Shown piece by piece: positions 12,221-22,215 of a DNA stretch of 64,000 bases (the first letter of the stretch is position 1; each line of letters begins with the position of its first letter). The notes beneath the pieces were generated by a model. It worked only from the letters and a program-made list of their open reading frames with translations. It made no database searches and was not told where the DNA came from. The position numbers were made by a program, and so were the translations under genes. This DNA comes from Pseudomonas sp. MUP55 (GTDB lineage Bacteria > Pseudomonadota > Gammaproteobacteria > Pseudomonadales > Pseudomonadaceae), in assembly GCF_034043515.1 (NCBI RefSeq), contig NZ_CP138214.1:5153501-5217500 (forward strand), given 5' to 3'.

Positions 12221-13141
12221 TCAGCGGTTGAACACCACATCCTGCTCCAACACCACCTGCTGCTCCCCCGCATCCAGACGCACCAACGCGCCCATCGGCA
12301 GCGTCAGGTTCGGATCGCAATGCCCACTGCGCCAACCGGACAGCACCGGAATGCACAGCGGCTCGAAGGTCTGCTTCAACAGCCGTTCGAGCCCCGCCTG
12401 ATCCACGCCTGCGACATCCCCCACCAATACCCCCGCAACCTGGTCGAGCTTGCCTGCCAGACGCAGGTGCATCAGCAAGCGGTCGATGCGATAGAGCGGC
12501 TCGTTGACGTCCTCGATGAACAGAATGATGCCTTCAGCGTCGATTTCGTAAGCAGTTCCCATCACCGCTGCGATCATCGACAGGTTGCCGCCCAGCAGGC
12601 GCCCGCAGGCGATGCCTGGCTCAATGGTAGTCAATGGGTAGGCCACCGGATGCGTCAGCAGGCTGCCGGCGCCAAGCTGGCCGCGTAGCAGGCTGAACAG
12701 CGAGGATTCGGTAGGTTGTTGCTTGCCACCGAGCAAATCAGCATTGAGCATCGGCCCGTGGAAGGTGATGAAGCCCGCATAGCGGTTGATCGCCAGGTGC
12801 AAGGCGGTGATGTCGCTGTAGCCCACAAAGGGCTTGGGGTGCGCGCGCAACAGGTCGAAATCCAGTGCATCGAGCAGACGTGGCGTACCGTAGCCGCCGC
12901 GCAGGCAGAAAATCGCGTCGATCTCAGGGTCGGCGAAAGCGGCGTGGAGGTCATCGAGGCGCACTTGATCGCTGCCGGCCAGGTAGCCGTCACTCTCATG
13001 CACGCCGGGGAAAATTCGCAGGTCGTAGCCGCGGGCGCGCATCCACTGCCCGGCTTTTTCGACGTCCAACGCGGCAGGGCCGGCGGGGGCGATCAGGCCG
13101 ATGGTGCCTTCGGGACGTAATGCGGGTACGGAAGCAGTCAT
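12221..13141 (-). CDS. ldcA: LD-carboxypeptidase (muramoyltetrapeptide carboxypeptidase)
   Basis: 306-residue S66 peptidase that removes the terminal D-Ala from murein tetrapeptides during recycling. The Ser nucleophile (VGYSDITALH), Glu (FIEDVNEPLYRID) and His (GHCDPNLTLPMGA) of the triad are visible. No signal peptide is seen, consistent with a cytoplasmic enzyme. The start MTASVPALRPEG has GGGAGAA upstream; the longer frame runs into REPIN 5 and is rejected. Confidence 0.9.
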   Translation of the reverse strand: MTASVPALRPEGTIGLIAPAGPAALDVEKAGQWMRARGYDLRIFPGVHESDGYLAGSDQVRLDDLHAAFADPEIDAIFCLRGGYGTPRLLDALDFDLLRAHPKPFVGYSDITALHLAINRYAGFITFHGPMLNADLLGGKQQPTESSLFSLLRGQLGAGSLLTHPVAYPLTTIEPGIACGRLLGGNLSMIAAVMGTAYEIDAEGIILFIEDVNEPLYRIDRLLMHLRLAGKLDQVAGVLVGDVAGVDQAGLERLLKQTFEPLCIPVLSGWRSGHCDPNLTLPMGALVRLDAGEQQVVLEQDVVFNR

Positions 13142-13175
13142 GCACAATTCTCCCTGTAGATGACGCTCAACAAAA

Positions 13176-13264
13176 TGTGGGAGGGGGCTTACTCCCGATG
13201 GCGGTGTGACAGTCAATACAGGATCGACTGAAAGACCGCGATCGGGGGCAAGCCCCCTCCCACA
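13176..13264. repeat. REPIN 5
   Basis: Inverted REP pair between ldcA and lipA. The left arm carries two changes (GGCTTACTCCC), the right arm is canonical. Confidence 0.92.
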
Positions 13265-13275
13265 TTGGATCTGTG

Positions 13276-14301
13276 TTACGAAACCAGGCTTGCCTTGACC
13301 AGCTTGGCCTGTTCATCAGCATGGTACGAAGAGCGCACCAACGGGCCGGAAGCCACGTTCTTGAAGCCCATCTTGTAACCTTCCTCGGCGAACCAGGCGA
13401 AGGTGTCCGGGTGCACGAAACGCTGCACCGGCAAGTGGCTACGGGACGGTTGCAGGTACTGGCCCAGGGTCAGCATATCGATGTCGTGTTCGCGCATGCG
13501 CTTCATGACTTCGATGACTTCTTCGTCGGTTTCGCCCAGGCCCAGCATCAAGCCGGATTTGGTCGGAATGTGCGGCATCATCTGCTTGAACTTCTGCAGC
13601 AGGGTCAGCGACCACTGGTAATCGGAACCCGGACGCGCGGCCTTGTACAGGCGCGGCACGGTTTCCAGGTTGTGGTTGAACACATCCGGCGGCTCGGCGG
13701 CGGTGATTTCCAGCGCCACATCCATGCGGCCACGGTAGTCGGGCACCAGGGTTTCGAGCATCACGTTCGGCGACAGCTTGCGGATTTCGCGGATGCAGTC
13801 GGCAAAGTGCTGGGCACCGCCGTCACGCAAGTCGTCACGGTCCACCGAAGTGATTACCACGTACTTGAGCTTCAGGTCGGCGATGGCGATGGCCAGGCTT
13901 TCTGGCTCATTGACGTCCAGCGGCTTCGGACGGCCGTGGCCCACGTCGCAGAACGGGCAGCGACGGGTGCAAATGTCGCCCATGATCATGAAGGTGGCGG
14001 TGCCGCCGGAGAAGCACTCGCCCAGGTTCGGGCAGGATGCCTCTTCGCACACGCTGTGCAACTTGTGTTTGCGCAGCAGGGCCTTGATACGGTCGACTTC
14101 CGGCGAGACCGGGATGCGCACGCGAATCCAGTCAGGCTTTTTCGGCAGTTCGGTGGTCGGGATGATCTTCACCGGGATGCGTGCAACCTTCTCGGCGCCG
14201 CGCAGCTTGACGCCGGCTTCCACCTTGGCACGCGGGGCCGGGGCTGGACGCTCGGTAACGTCCAGCGTCGGGATCATGGTTTGCACAACATCAGTAGTCA
14301 T
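13276..14301 (-). CDS. lipA: Lipoyl synthase
   Basis: 341-residue radical-SAM enzyme inserting two sulfurs into protein-bound octanoyl groups. The auxiliary cluster motif [12 protein letters not shown] and the SAM-cluster motif [10 protein letters not shown] are intact, and the C-terminal RSSYHAD supplies the conserved Arg-Ser-Ser ligand region. It follows lipB with no gap worth noting (2 bases between the lipA start and lipB stop), so the two steps of lipoate synthesis are co-expressed. Confidence 0.97.
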   Translation of the reverse strand: MTTDVVQTMIPTLDVTERPAPAPRAKVEAGVKLRGAEKVARIPVKIIPTTELPKKPDWIRVRIPVSPEVDRIKALLRKHKLHSVCEEASCPNLGECFSGGTATFMIMGDICTRRCPFCDVGHGRPKPLDVNEPESLAIAIADLKLKYVVITSVDRDDLRDGGAQHFADCIREIRKLSPNVMLETLVPDYRGRMDVALEITAAEPPDVFNHNLETVPRLYKAARPGSDYQWSLTLLQKFKQMMPHIPTKSGLMLGLGETDEEVIEVMKRMREHDIDMLTLGQYLQPSRSHLPVQRFVHPDTFAWFAEEGYKMGFKNVASGPLVRSSYHADEQAKLVKASLVS

Positions 14302-14302
14302 A

Positions 14303-14950
14303 TCAATCGATTCCGCCCGTCAGGGTCGTCTGCTCAGCATAGTCGAGGTGTTTGACGAGCTGCGCGCGCAGCCGGGCACTTACCTCGGCAAATTCTATGG
14401 GTGTTGCATGATCGCTCAACTGGGTCATCGCAAGCCCCGCATAGCCACACGGGTTGATCCGCCGAAACGGTGCCAGGTCCATGTCCACATTCAGGGCCAG
14501 GCCATGAAAGGAACAACCGTGACGAATGCGCAGCCCCAGGGAGGCGATTTTCGCGCCATCCACGTACACACCCGGTGCATCGGGCTTGGCCGCAGCGGTC
14601 ACGCCGTAGCTGGCCAGCAGCTCGATCAGGCAAGCTTCCATGCGGCTTACCAGGTCACGCACGCCAAACCCCAGCTTGCGCACATCCAGCAACAGGTAAG
14701 CCACCAGTTGGCCAGGCCCATGGTAAGTCACTTGACCCCCTCGGTCGACCTGCACCACCGGAATATCACCCGGGAGTAGCAGATGCTCAGCCTTGCCGGC
14801 CTGACCTTGGGTGAATACCGGAGGGTGTTCGACTAGCCAGATTTCATCCGGTGCCGAGCTGCCGCGCTCGTTGGTAAAGCGCTGCATGGCGTGCCAGACC
14901 GGCTCGTAAGCCATCCGGCCGAGCTCGCGAAAGCCCAGGACCTGTGACAT
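14303..14950 (-). CDS. lipB: Octanoyl-[acyl-carrier-protein]:protein N-octanoyltransferase
   Basis: 215-residue transferase moving octanoate from ACP to lipoyl domains. The catalytic Cys is in [12 protein letters not shown] and the Lys in [11 protein letters not shown]. The start ATG at 14950 overlaps the stop of the DUF493 gene as TGATG; the adjacent GTG three bases upstream is less likely. It is part of a DUF493-lipB-lipA operon. Confidence 0.96.
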   Translation of the reverse strand: MSQVLGFRELGRMAYEPVWHAMQRFTNERGSSAPDEIWLVEHPPVFTQGQAGKAEHLLLPGDIPVVQVDRGGQVTYHGPGQLVAYLLLDVRKLGFGVRDLVSRMEACLIELLASYGVTAAAKPDAPGVYVDGAKIASLGLRIRHGCSFHGLALNVDMDLAPFRRINPCGYAGLAMTQLSDHATPIEFAEVSARLRAQLVKHLDYAEQTTLTGGID

Positions 14951-15231
14951 CACAACACCATGTGCACGAAGCCGGTGGCCCGCAGTTCGCTGTTGATGTC
15001 GTAGAGCTGATCCTGACCGGTTGCAACGATGTGCAACTGGATCGTGGTGTATTTACCGTTGGTGCTCGAACGCTCGTCCACCCGGTTGTCGTTGATCGTC
15101 GCGTGTTTACGCACGATTTCAAGAATTCTGTCTTTGTTGCCTGCGCCGGTATCGCTGATCACCTTGACGGGATAATCCGTCACCGGGAATTCGATCTTTG
15201 GCGCCTTCACTTCTACGTCTTTATCGGTCAT
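14950..15231 (-). CDS. YbeD-like DUF493 family protein
   Basis: 93-residue cytoplasmic protein ([20 protein letters not shown]) of the UPF0250/YbeD family, with a ferredoxin-like alpha-beta fold resembling the ACT/regulatory domain. The function is unknown; it is almost always found upstream of lipB, as here, with TGATG coupling. A perfect bidirectional terminator separates it from dacC. Confidence 0.92.
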   Translation of the reverse strand: MTDKDVEVKAPKIEFPVTDYPVKVISDTGAGNKDRILEIVRKHATINDNRVDERSSTNGKYTTIQLHIVATGQDQLYDINSELRATGFVHMVL

Positions 15232-15269
15232 GGCAGAACAGCCTCGTAAGCGCTAAGCCGTGGCGACGG

Positions 15270-15304
15270 GCAAAGCCCCGCGTTGGATCAACGCGGGGCT
15301 TTGC
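15270..15304. terminator. Intrinsic terminator after dacC
   Basis: Perfect 16-base stem GCAAAGCCCCGCGTTG / CAACGCGGGGCTTTGC with a 3-base loop. It lies between dacC (ending at 15317, minus strand) and the DUF493-lipB-lipA operon, so it stops minus-strand transcripts of dacC. Confidence 0.85.
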
Positions 15305-15316
15305 AGGTGCACACAA

Positions 15317-16474
15317 TCAGTTGAACAAGCCGTAGAAGAATAGACGGATGCTATCCCACACGCGGCGGAAGATACCACCTTCGTCGACGGCGTCCAGTGC
15401 GATCAGGTCAGCGCTGTGCACGACTTTGTCGTCCAGCTTCACTTCAACCTTGCCGATCACATCGCCCTTGGCGATTGGCGCAACCAATTGCGGGTTCAGG
15501 GTCATGCTGGCAGCGAGCTTTTTCAGCTGGCCTTTAGGCATGGTCAGGGTCAGGTCGTCAGCCAGGCCGGCCTTGACCTGCGAGGTCGCGCCCTTCCAGA
15601 CCGGCGCGGTCGCCAGCTCCGCACCCTTCTGGTAGAAGGTCTGGGTTTCGAAGAAGCGAAAGCCATAGGTCAGCAGTTTTTGCGTCTCGGCCGCACGGGC
15701 CTGCTCGCTGTTGGTGCCGAAGACCACGGCGATCAGGCGCTGGCCGTCACGTACGGCGGACGACACCATGCAATAGCCGGCTTCGTCGGTGTGGCCGGTT
15801 TTCAGGCCATCGACGGTCTTGTCGCGCCACAGCAACAGGTTGCGGTTAGGCTGCTTGATGTTGTTCCAGAAGAATTCCTTCTGGGAGTAGATGGCGTAGT
15901 GCACCGGGTCGACGCGGATGATTGCGCGGGCCAGGATCGCCATGTCGTGAGCCGACGAGTAGTGCTCCGGGTTCGGCAGGCCGGTCGGGTTCATGAAGTG
16001 GCTGTTGGTCATGCCCAGATCGCCAGCCGTCTTGTTCATCATGTCGGCGAACGCGTCTTCGCTGCCGGCGATGTGCTCGGCCAGGGCCACGCTGGCGTCG
16101 TTACCGGACTGGATGATGATGCCGTGCAGCAGGTCACTGACGGTGACTTGGGAGCCGACCTTGATGAACATCCGCGAACCGCCGGTACGCCAGGCGTTTT
16201 CGCTGACGGTGACCGGATCGTTTTCACCGATCTGGCCGCGACGGATTTCCAGGGTCGCGATGTAGGCAGTCATCAGCTTGGTCAGGCTGGCTGGCGGCAG
16301 ACGCACGTCACCGCCGTTCTCCACCAGCACGTTGCCACTGGCGGCATCCATGAGGACCCAGGCCTTGGCGGCCAGTTGCGGGGAAGCCGGCACCATCTCA
16401 ACCGCCCAGGCGGCCGGAGTGATGATCAGCGAGATAAGCAGGCACGTACGTTTGGCTAAGGTGGTGATGTTCAT
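15317..16474 (-). CDS. dacC: D-alanyl-D-alanine carboxypeptidase (PBP5/6 type)
   Basis: 385-residue low-mass penicillin-binding protein. A signal peptide ends around PAAWA. The SxxK (PASLTKLMTAY), SGN (SGNDASV) and KTG (LKTGHTDEAGY) motifs are all present, then a C-terminal beta domain and an amphipathic anchor (RVWDSIRLFFYGLFN) for the inner membrane. It trims the terminal D-Ala of pentapeptides. It is a separate unit from rlpA, 183 bases upstream. Confidence 0.95.
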   Translation of the reverse strand: MNITTLAKRTCLLISLIITPAAWAVEMVPASPQLAAKAWVLMDAASGNVLVENGGDVRLPPASLTKLMTAYIATLEIRRGQIGENDPVTVSENAWRTGGSRMFIKVGSQVTVSDLLHGIIIQSGNDASVALAEHIAGSEDAFADMMNKTAGDLGMTNSHFMNPTGLPNPEHYSSAHDMAILARAIIRVDPVHYAIYSQKEFFWNNIKQPNRNLLLWRDKTVDGLKTGHTDEAGYCMVSSAVRDGQRLIAVVFGTNSEQARAAETQKLLTYGFRFFETQTFYQKGAELATAPVWKGATSQVKAGLADDLTLTMPKGQLKKLAASMTLNPQLVAPIAKGDVIGKVEVKLDDKVVHSADLIALDAVDEGGIFRRVWDSIRLFFYGLFN

Positions 16475-16657
16475 CCGTCTCTCGAAATTGCTTATGGAAA
16501 CTTGCCCTCGCGGGCAAAACTATTCAGACAGCCCGCTTCCAGACTGTCACGTGTTCGGTTGCCCGCTCACCCCTTGCCCCTGGGTTTTTATTGTTCAACG
16601 AGCCAACAACCAGGGCCCCGGCACGCGCACGTGCCTGAACCTTCAATTCTTTATTGC

Positions 16658-17662
16658 TTATTCCGCAGTGACTACGCTGGGCGACCCCAGGTTGGCCAGG
16701 CGCACGCTGTTCTGCACTTGCGCAACTTCGCCCGGCGAACCGATCGGCCCCATGCGCACACGGTGCAGGGTCTGCTGGTTACGCACGATGGAGCTGATAA
16801 ACACTGGCGCGCTGACCATGCCGCTGAGTTTGGACCTTAACAGTTCTGCCGCATCCGGGTTGGCGAAAGCGCCCACTTGCAGGTACTGCCCGCCCACGGT
16901 GGAGGCACCAGGCGCGGCATGGGGCACGACGACCGTGTCCGGCGCATGCTGCGCGGGCGGCGGCGTCCATTGTTCGATCTTGCCGGTCGACGCTGTCACT
17001 TGCGGTTGCGGTGTGGCGGGCTCGTTGAGCATCAACGGCGCCGGCTTGCCACGCTGGGCCCAGTACTGCGCCGGGTCGATGCCTTCGACCTTGACCCGTG
17101 CGGTACCGATTTCGGCGTAACCGAGTTTCTTGGCGGCGGCATAGGACAAGTCGATGATCCGGTCCGAATAGAACGGCCCACGGTCATTGACCCGCAGGAT
17201 CACCGTGCGGTTGTTGTCCAGGTTGGTCACGCGAACATAGCTGGGCAGCGGCAGGGTCTTGTGGGCCGCGCTCATGCCGTACAGGTCATACACTTCGCCG
17301 TTGGCGGTGTTCTGGCCGTGGAACTTGGTGCCGTACCAGGACGCCGTGCCCGACTGCACGTAGGTCTTGGATTCCTGCAGCGGGAAGTAATTCTTGCCCA
17401 GCACGGTATAGGGGTTGGCCTTGTAGGGGCCGGTGTGCAAGGTTGGCGTGGCGTCGGGAATCTTCGACACATCCACATCCCACCACGGCGCGCCGTCTTT
17501 GTGCGCACGGTTGATATCCAGGCCCGGCTGGGCGCGAACCACGGCACCGCCGGCTTTCTTGGCCGGCGCACGGTTGGGCGTGGTGGAGCAACTGGCGATC
17601 AACAAGGACAACGCGGTGAACGCCACCAACTTGAGCGGTTTTTTGAACGGCGATACCCGCAT
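16658..17662 (-). CDS. rlpA: RlpA lytic transglycosylase lipoprotein
   Basis: 334-residue outer-membrane lipoprotein (lipobox LLIASC). A double-psi beta-barrel domain (SWYGTKFHGQNTANGEVYD, SAAHKTLP, VNDRGPF) holds the Glu/Asp/His cluster typical of the naked-glycan transglycosylase. A Pro/Ala-rich linker leads to a C-terminal SPOR domain (YLQVGAFANPDAAELL) that targets division-site glycan lacking stem peptides. The start overlaps the mltB stop as TAATG. Confidence 0.94.
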   Translation of the reverse strand: MRVSPFKKPLKLVAFTALSLLIASCSTTPNRAPAKKAGGAVVRAQPGLDINRAHKDGAPWWDVDVSKIPDATPTLHTGPYKANPYTVLGKNYFPLQESKTYVQSGTASWYGTKFHGQNTANGEVYDLYGMSAAHKTLPLPSYVRVTNLDNNRTVILRVNDRGPFYSDRIIDLSYAAAKKLGYAEIGTARVKVEGIDPAQYWAQRGKPAPLMLNEPATPQPQVTASTGKIEQWTPPPAQHAPDTVVVPHAAPGASTVGGQYLQVGAFANPDAAELLRSKLSGMVSAPVFISSIVRNQQTLHRVRMGPIGSPGEVAQVQNSVRLANLGSPSVVTAE

Positions 17663-18678
17663 TACTTGTTGCCCCGTGCTTGAACCAGCTCGTCTGACAG
17701 TTGATGCACGGCCATGGCGTACATCACACTGCGGTTATAACGCGTGATTGCGTAGAAATTCTTCAGGCCCATCCAGTATTCAGGGCCATTTTCGCCTTCG
17801 AGACGGAACGCCGTCACCGGCATATCATCGCGTGGCGCATTCTGACTCGACCAGCCCAGCGCTCGCAACTCCCCGACGGTCTTCACCGGGTCGATACCCT
17901 GGGTCAGGCCTTCGTCGGCGCGCTCGCCCGTCACATCGGCGCGAACCACCACCGGTTCACCGGCAACCCAGCCGTGGCGCTTGAAGTAGCTGGCCACGCT
18001 GCCGATGGCGTCGTCCGGGTTACTCCAGATGTTGATATGCCCGTCGCCGTCGAAATCCACGGCGTAGGCGCGAAAGCTGCTCGGCATGAACTGCGGCAAG
18101 CCCATCGCACCGGCGTAGGAGCCTTTGAGGGTCAGCGGGTCGACCTGCTCTTCGCGGGCCAGCAACAGGAATTCGCGCAGCTCCTTGCGGAAGAACTCGG
18201 CGCGCGGCGGGTAATCGAAGCCCAGGGTCGACAAGGCGTCGATCACCCGGTAGCTGCCGGTGTTGCGCCCGTAGAAGGTTTCGATACCGATGATCGCGAC
18301 AATCACCTGGGCCGGCACGCCGTATTCCTGTTCGGCGCGGGCCAGGACCGCTTCATGCTGGCGCCAGAAGTCCACGCCCCGGGCCACGCGGGCGTCGGAG
18401 AGGAACATCGGGCGATATTCCTTCCACTGCTTCACGCGTTCGGCGGGGCGCGAGATGGCGTCGAGGATGGCCTGCTTTTTCTGGGCTTCGCGAAACACGC
18501 CCATCAGTTGCTCACCGGCGAAACCGTAGTCGCGGGTCATCTCACCGACAAATTCGGCAACCTGAGGTGAACCATCGTAGTCACCGGCCTGCACCTCCTG
18601 CGTTGCGCCCAGCAGCCCGATCAGGCCCATCCAGGACGCATGCCGAGTTGCCCAGCCGCGCATTACTTGCATTGACAT
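17662..18678 (-). CDS. mltB: Lytic murein transglycosylase B (SltB1-like)
   Basis: 338-residue periplasmic transglycosylase. The N-terminal signal is weakly hydrophobic (WMGLIGLLGATQEVQAG). The catalytic Glu lies in IGIETFYGRNTGSY, then GAMGLPQFMPSSF and DFDGDGHINIW. There is no lipobox, so it is likely soluble. I choose ATG 18678, which has AAGGTGA just upstream; 18672 is possible. It is coupled to rlpA and follows rodA by 11 bases. It appears to work with the RodA/PBP2 elongation machinery. Confidence 0.92.
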   Translation of the reverse strand: MSMQVMRGWATRHASWMGLIGLLGATQEVQAGDYDGSPQVAEFVGEMTRDYGFAGEQLMGVFREAQKKQAILDAISRPAERVKQWKEYRPMFLSDARVARGVDFWRQHEAVLARAEQEYGVPAQVIVAIIGIETFYGRNTGSYRVIDALSTLGFDYPPRAEFFRKELREFLLLAREEQVDPLTLKGSYAGAMGLPQFMPSSFRAYAVDFDGDGHINIWSNPDDAIGSVASYFKRHGWVAGEPVVVRADVTGERADEGLTQGIDPVKTVGELRALGWSSQNAPRDDMPVTAFRLEGENGPEYWMGLKNFYAITRYNRSVMYAMAVHQLSDELVQARGNK

Positions 18679-18689
18679 CTTCACCTTAT

Positions 18690-19835
18690 TCAAACCTGTG
18701 CGATCCATTTGCGATGCGTATGAATCGACATCAAAACCCCAAACGCTGACAGCAATGTCACCAGCGAAGTTCCGCCGTAGCTAATGAATGGCAACGGCAC
18801 GCCCACCACCGGCAGCAGGCCACTGACCATACCGATGTTGACGAAAACATAAACAAAAAAAGTCATGGTCAGACTGCCGGCCAGCAGCTTGCCGAACAGC
18901 GTCTGCGCCTGCGCGGTAATCACCAGCCCGCGCCCGATCAACAGCAGATAGATCAGCAGCAGCGCGCAAATACCTACCAGGCCGAACTCTTCGCCCATCA
19001 CCGCAATAATGAAGTCGGTGTGGCTTTCCGGCAAAAAGTCCAGGTGCGATTGGGTGCCCAGCAGCCAGCCCTTGCCGAACACGCCGCCGGAACCGATCGC
19101 CGCCTTCGACTGGATGATGTTCCAGCCAGTGCCCAACGGGTCGCTCTCCGGGTCGAGGAACGTCAAGATCCGTTGTTTTTGATAGTCGTGCATAAAGAAG
19201 AACCACATGGCCACGGCCACCGGCACGGCAGCGGCCAGCACGCTGAGAATCCAGCGCCAGCGCAAGCCCCCCATGAACAGCACGAACGCGCCGCCCGCCA
19301 GGATCAGCAACGACGTGCCGAGGTCGGGCTGGCGCACGATAAGAATGAACGGCACGCCGATCAGCAACAGGCTGATGGCCACGTGCTTGAGCTGGGGCGG
19401 CAACGTGCGCTTGGACAGGTACCAGGCGATGGTAGCCGGCATGAGGATCTTCATGAATTCCGACGGCTGGAAGCGAATCACCCCGGGGATGTTGATCCAG
19501 CGGGTCGCGCCCATGGCGTTGTGGCCCATCACGTCCACCACCACCAGCAGCAAGACCCCGGCGACATAACCGAGCGGCACCCAGCGTGCCATGAAGCGCG
19601 GCTCGAGCTGGGCGATCACCACCATCGACAACAGGCCCAGGCCGAATGACGACGCTTGCTTGATCAGCAGGTCCCAGTTCTTGCCGCTGGCCGAATACAG
19701 CACGAACAGACTGCCGGCCGCCAATATCAGCAGCAGCACCAGCAGCGGGCCGTCAATGTGCATGCGTTGCAGCAACGTCGCACGGCGACGCATCACGTCC
19801 TCACTGGAGAGGATGCGGTCAAAATTACTCTTCAC
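18690..19835 (-). CDS. rodA: Rod shape-determining SEDS glycosyltransferase RodA
   Basis: 381-residue polytopic inner-membrane peptidoglycan polymerase, partner of PBP2. SEDS landmarks include QPSEFMKI, HTDFIIAVMGEEFGLVG and the end GLLPVVGVPLPFISYGG. I chose GTG 19835 (protein MKSNFDRILSSEDVM) because GAGG lies nine bases upstream and it overlaps the end of mrdA by 11 bases; ATG 19793 would give 367 residues. It is in the same operon as mrdA and mltB. Confidence 0.93.
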   Translation of the reverse strand: MKSNFDRILSSEDVMRRRATLLQRMHIDGPLLVLLLILAAGSLFVLYSASGKNWDLLIKQASSFGLGLLSMVVIAQLEPRFMARWVPLGYVAGVLLLVVVDVMGHNAMGATRWINIPGVIRFQPSEFMKILMPATIAWYLSKRTLPPQLKHVAISLLLIGVPFILIVRQPDLGTSLLILAGGAFVLFMGGLRWRWILSVLAAAVPVAVAMWFFFMHDYQKQRILTFLDPESDPLGTGWNIIQSKAAIGSGGVFGKGWLLGTQSHLDFLPESHTDFIIAVMGEEFGLVGICALLLIYLLLIGRGLVITAQAQTLFGKLLAGSLTMTFFVYVFVNIGMVSGLLPVVGVPLPFISYGGTSLVTLLSAFGVLMSIHTHRKWIAQV

Positions 19836-21723
19836 GGGCCGTAACCTCGGGGCTTGAAGGGGGGCCGCCATACTCGGGCTTGAGCCTGCCATCGGCGGCC
19901 AGCAGCCAGGCGTCCATCACTTGGCGCACCACCGGGGCCGCGACGCCGGAGCCGGACTCACCGTTCTCCACCATCACCGCCACCACGATTTTCGGGTCAT
20001 CGGCGGGGGCAAAACCGACGAACAAGGCGTGGTCGCGGTGGCGCTCCTGAACCTTGGAGCGGTCGTATTTTTCACCCTGCTTGATCGCGACCACCTGGGC
20101 GGTACCGCTTTTGCCGGCGATGCGGTACTGCGCACCGATCGCCGCCTTGCGTGCGGTGCCACGGGCGCCGTGCATCACCTGCTGCATACCGTGATTGACC
20201 TTGGCCCAGTCGGATGAGTCACGCAGGACGATGTCGGGAATCGGGTTCTCATCCACCGGTTTCTCGCCTTCGATGGTCCTGGCCAGGTGCGGGCGGTTCC
20301 ACACACCCTTGTTCGCCACCAGCGCAGTGGCCTGGGCCAGTTGCAACGGGGTGGCCTGCATATAACCCTGGCCAATGCCGAGGATCAGGGTTTCGCCGGG
20401 GAACCACGCCTGGCGGCGCGTCGCCCGCTTCCACTCCCGTGACGGCATCAGGCCGGGGGATTCTTCGAACATGTCCAGGGAGACTTTCTGGCCGAGGCCG
20501 AACTTGCCCATGTAGGCCGACAGGCGATCGATCCCCAGCTTGTGGGCCAGGTCATAAAAATAGGTGTCGTTGGAGCGCATGATTGCGGTGTCCAGGTCGA
20601 CATAGCCGTCACCGGTGCGGTTCCAGTTACGGTATTTGTGATCGTAGTTGGGCAGCATGTAGTAGCCGGGGTCATAGACCCGGCTCGACGCGGTGACCAC
20701 ACCCGAATCCAGGCCGGCAATCGCCACCGCCGGCTTGATGGTCGAACCCGGCGGATACAGACCGCGCAATACGCGGTTGAACAGCGGCCGGTCGATGGAA
20801 TCGCGCAACTCGGCGTAGGCCTTGAAGCTGATGCCCGTCACGAACAGGTTGGGGTCGAAACTCGGCTGGCTGACCATGGCCAGCACTTCGCCCGTCTTCG
20901 GGTCCAGCGCCACCACCGCACCGCGACGACCGCCCAGGGCCATTTCGGCGGCTTCCTGCAACTTGATGTCCAGGCTCAGCACAATGTCCTTGCCCGGCAA
21001 AGGATCGGTACGCTTGAGCACGCGCAATACGCGGCCACGGGCGTTGGTCTCGACCTCTTCGTAACCCACCTGACCATGCAGTTCGGGCTCGTAGAAGCGC
21101 TCGATGCCGGTTTTGCCAATGTGGTGAGTGCCGCTGTAATTGACCGGATCGAGGGTTTTGAGCTCTTTCTCGTTGATGCGCCCCATATAGCCGACCGAGT
21201 GGGCAAAGTGCGCACCCTGCGGGTAGTGCCGCACCAACTGCGCCACCACCTCCACGCCCGGCAGGCGGAACTGGTTCACCGCGATCCGGGCGATCTGTTC
21301 TTCGTTCAGCTCGAACAGGATCGGCACCGGCTCGAAAGGCCGGCGCCCCTGCTTCATGCGCTTCTCGAAAATCACCCGGTCTTCCGGCGTGAGCTGCAGC
21401 ACCTCGACAATCACATCGAGGACCTGCTGCCAGTCGCCGGAACGCTCGCGGGTCATGCTCAGGCTGAAGCTGGGCCGGTTATCCGCCACCACCACGCCAT
21501 TACGGTCGAAAATCAGCCCACGGGTCGGCGGGATCGGCTGCACATGCACCCGATTGTTTTCCGACAAGGTGGAGTGATACTCGTACTGGATCACCTGCAA
21601 GTAATACAGGCGCGCGATCAGCACCCCGATCAGCGCTACCACCATGATCGCGCCAAACACCACGCGCGCCCGTACAAGACGTGCGTCTTTCTCGTGGTCC
21701 TTGATGCGGATCGGCTGGGTCAT
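19825..21723 (-). CDS. mrdA: Penicillin-binding protein 2 (peptidoglycan transpeptidase)
   Basis: 632-residue class B PBP of the elongasome. One N-terminal membrane segment (VVFGAIMVVALIGVLIARLY) precedes the pedestal domain (PPTRGLIFDRNG). The transpeptidase domain has the SxxK motif (PGSTIKP), the SND motif (RSNDTYFYD) and KSGT (AGKSGTAQVV). It crosslinks strands made by RodA, encoded directly downstream. The upstream gene rlmH is 15 bases away. Confidence 0.96.
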   Translation of the reverse strand: MTQPIRIKDHEKDARLVRARVVFGAIMVVALIGVLIARLYYLQVIQYEYHSTLSENNRVHVQPIPPTRGLIFDRNGVVVADNRPSFSLSMTRERSGDWQQVLDVIVEVLQLTPEDRVIFEKRMKQGRRPFEPVPILFELNEEQIARIAVNQFRLPGVEVVAQLVRHYPQGAHFAHSVGYMGRINEKELKTLDPVNYSGTHHIGKTGIERFYEPELHGQVGYEEVETNARGRVLRVLKRTDPLPGKDIVLSLDIKLQEAAEMALGGRRGAVVALDPKTGEVLAMVSQPSFDPNLFVTGISFKAYAELRDSIDRPLFNRVLRGLYPPGSTIKPAVAIAGLDSGVVTASSRVYDPGYYMLPNYDHKYRNWNRTGDGYVDLDTAIMRSNDTYFYDLAHKLGIDRLSAYMGKFGLGQKVSLDMFEESPGLMPSREWKRATRRQAWFPGETLILGIGQGYMQATPLQLAQATALVANKGVWNRPHLARTIEGEKPVDENPIPDIVLRDSSDWAKVNHGMQQVMHGARGTARKAAIGAQYRIAGKSGTAQVVAIKQGEKYDRSKVQERHRDHALFVGFAPADDPKIVVAVMVENGESGSGVAAPVVRQVMDAWLLAADGRLKPEYGGPPSSPEVTAREE

Positions 21724-21738
21724 CGGGAATGGCGCAGA

Positions 21739-22206
21739 TTATTTGTGGTAAGGGTGCCCGGACAGAACTGTCCAGGCGCGATACAGCTGTTCACCGATCA
21801 GAATCCTTACCAACGGGTGCGGTAGCGTGAGTGCCGACAGCGACCAGCGCTGATCGGCCCGCGCACAGACTTCCGGCGCCAGCCCCTCGGGGCCGCCGAC
21901 CATGAAGTTGACGGTGCGCGAATCCAGGCGCCAGCGGTCCAGTTCCACCGCCAACTGCTCGGTGCTCCAGGGCTTGCCGTGCACTTCGAGGGTGACGATG
22001 CGCTCGTTGGGGCCGACCTTGGCCAACATGGCTTCGCCTTCCTGACGGATAAAGCGCGCCACGTCGGCATTCTTGCCCCGGGTATTGAGCGGTATTTCCA
22101 CCAGCTCAAGCGACAGCTCAGCGGGCAGACGCTTGGCATACTCGTGCCAGCCTTCTTCCACCCACTTGGGCATGCGTGAACCGACAGCGATCAGACGCAG
22201 GCGCAC
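21739..22206 (-). CDS. rlmH: 23S rRNA (pseudouridine1915-N3)-methyltransferase
   Basis: 155-residue SPOUT methyltransferase acting on 70S ribosomes at pseudouridine 1915. The SAM-binding knot is seen as FMVGGPEGL and the C-terminus [18 protein letters not shown]...HPYHK is typical. The order rsfS-rlmH-mrdA-rodA is the widespread gammaproteobacterial arrangement. Confidence 0.96.
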
Positions 22207-22215
22207 AGCCGTTCC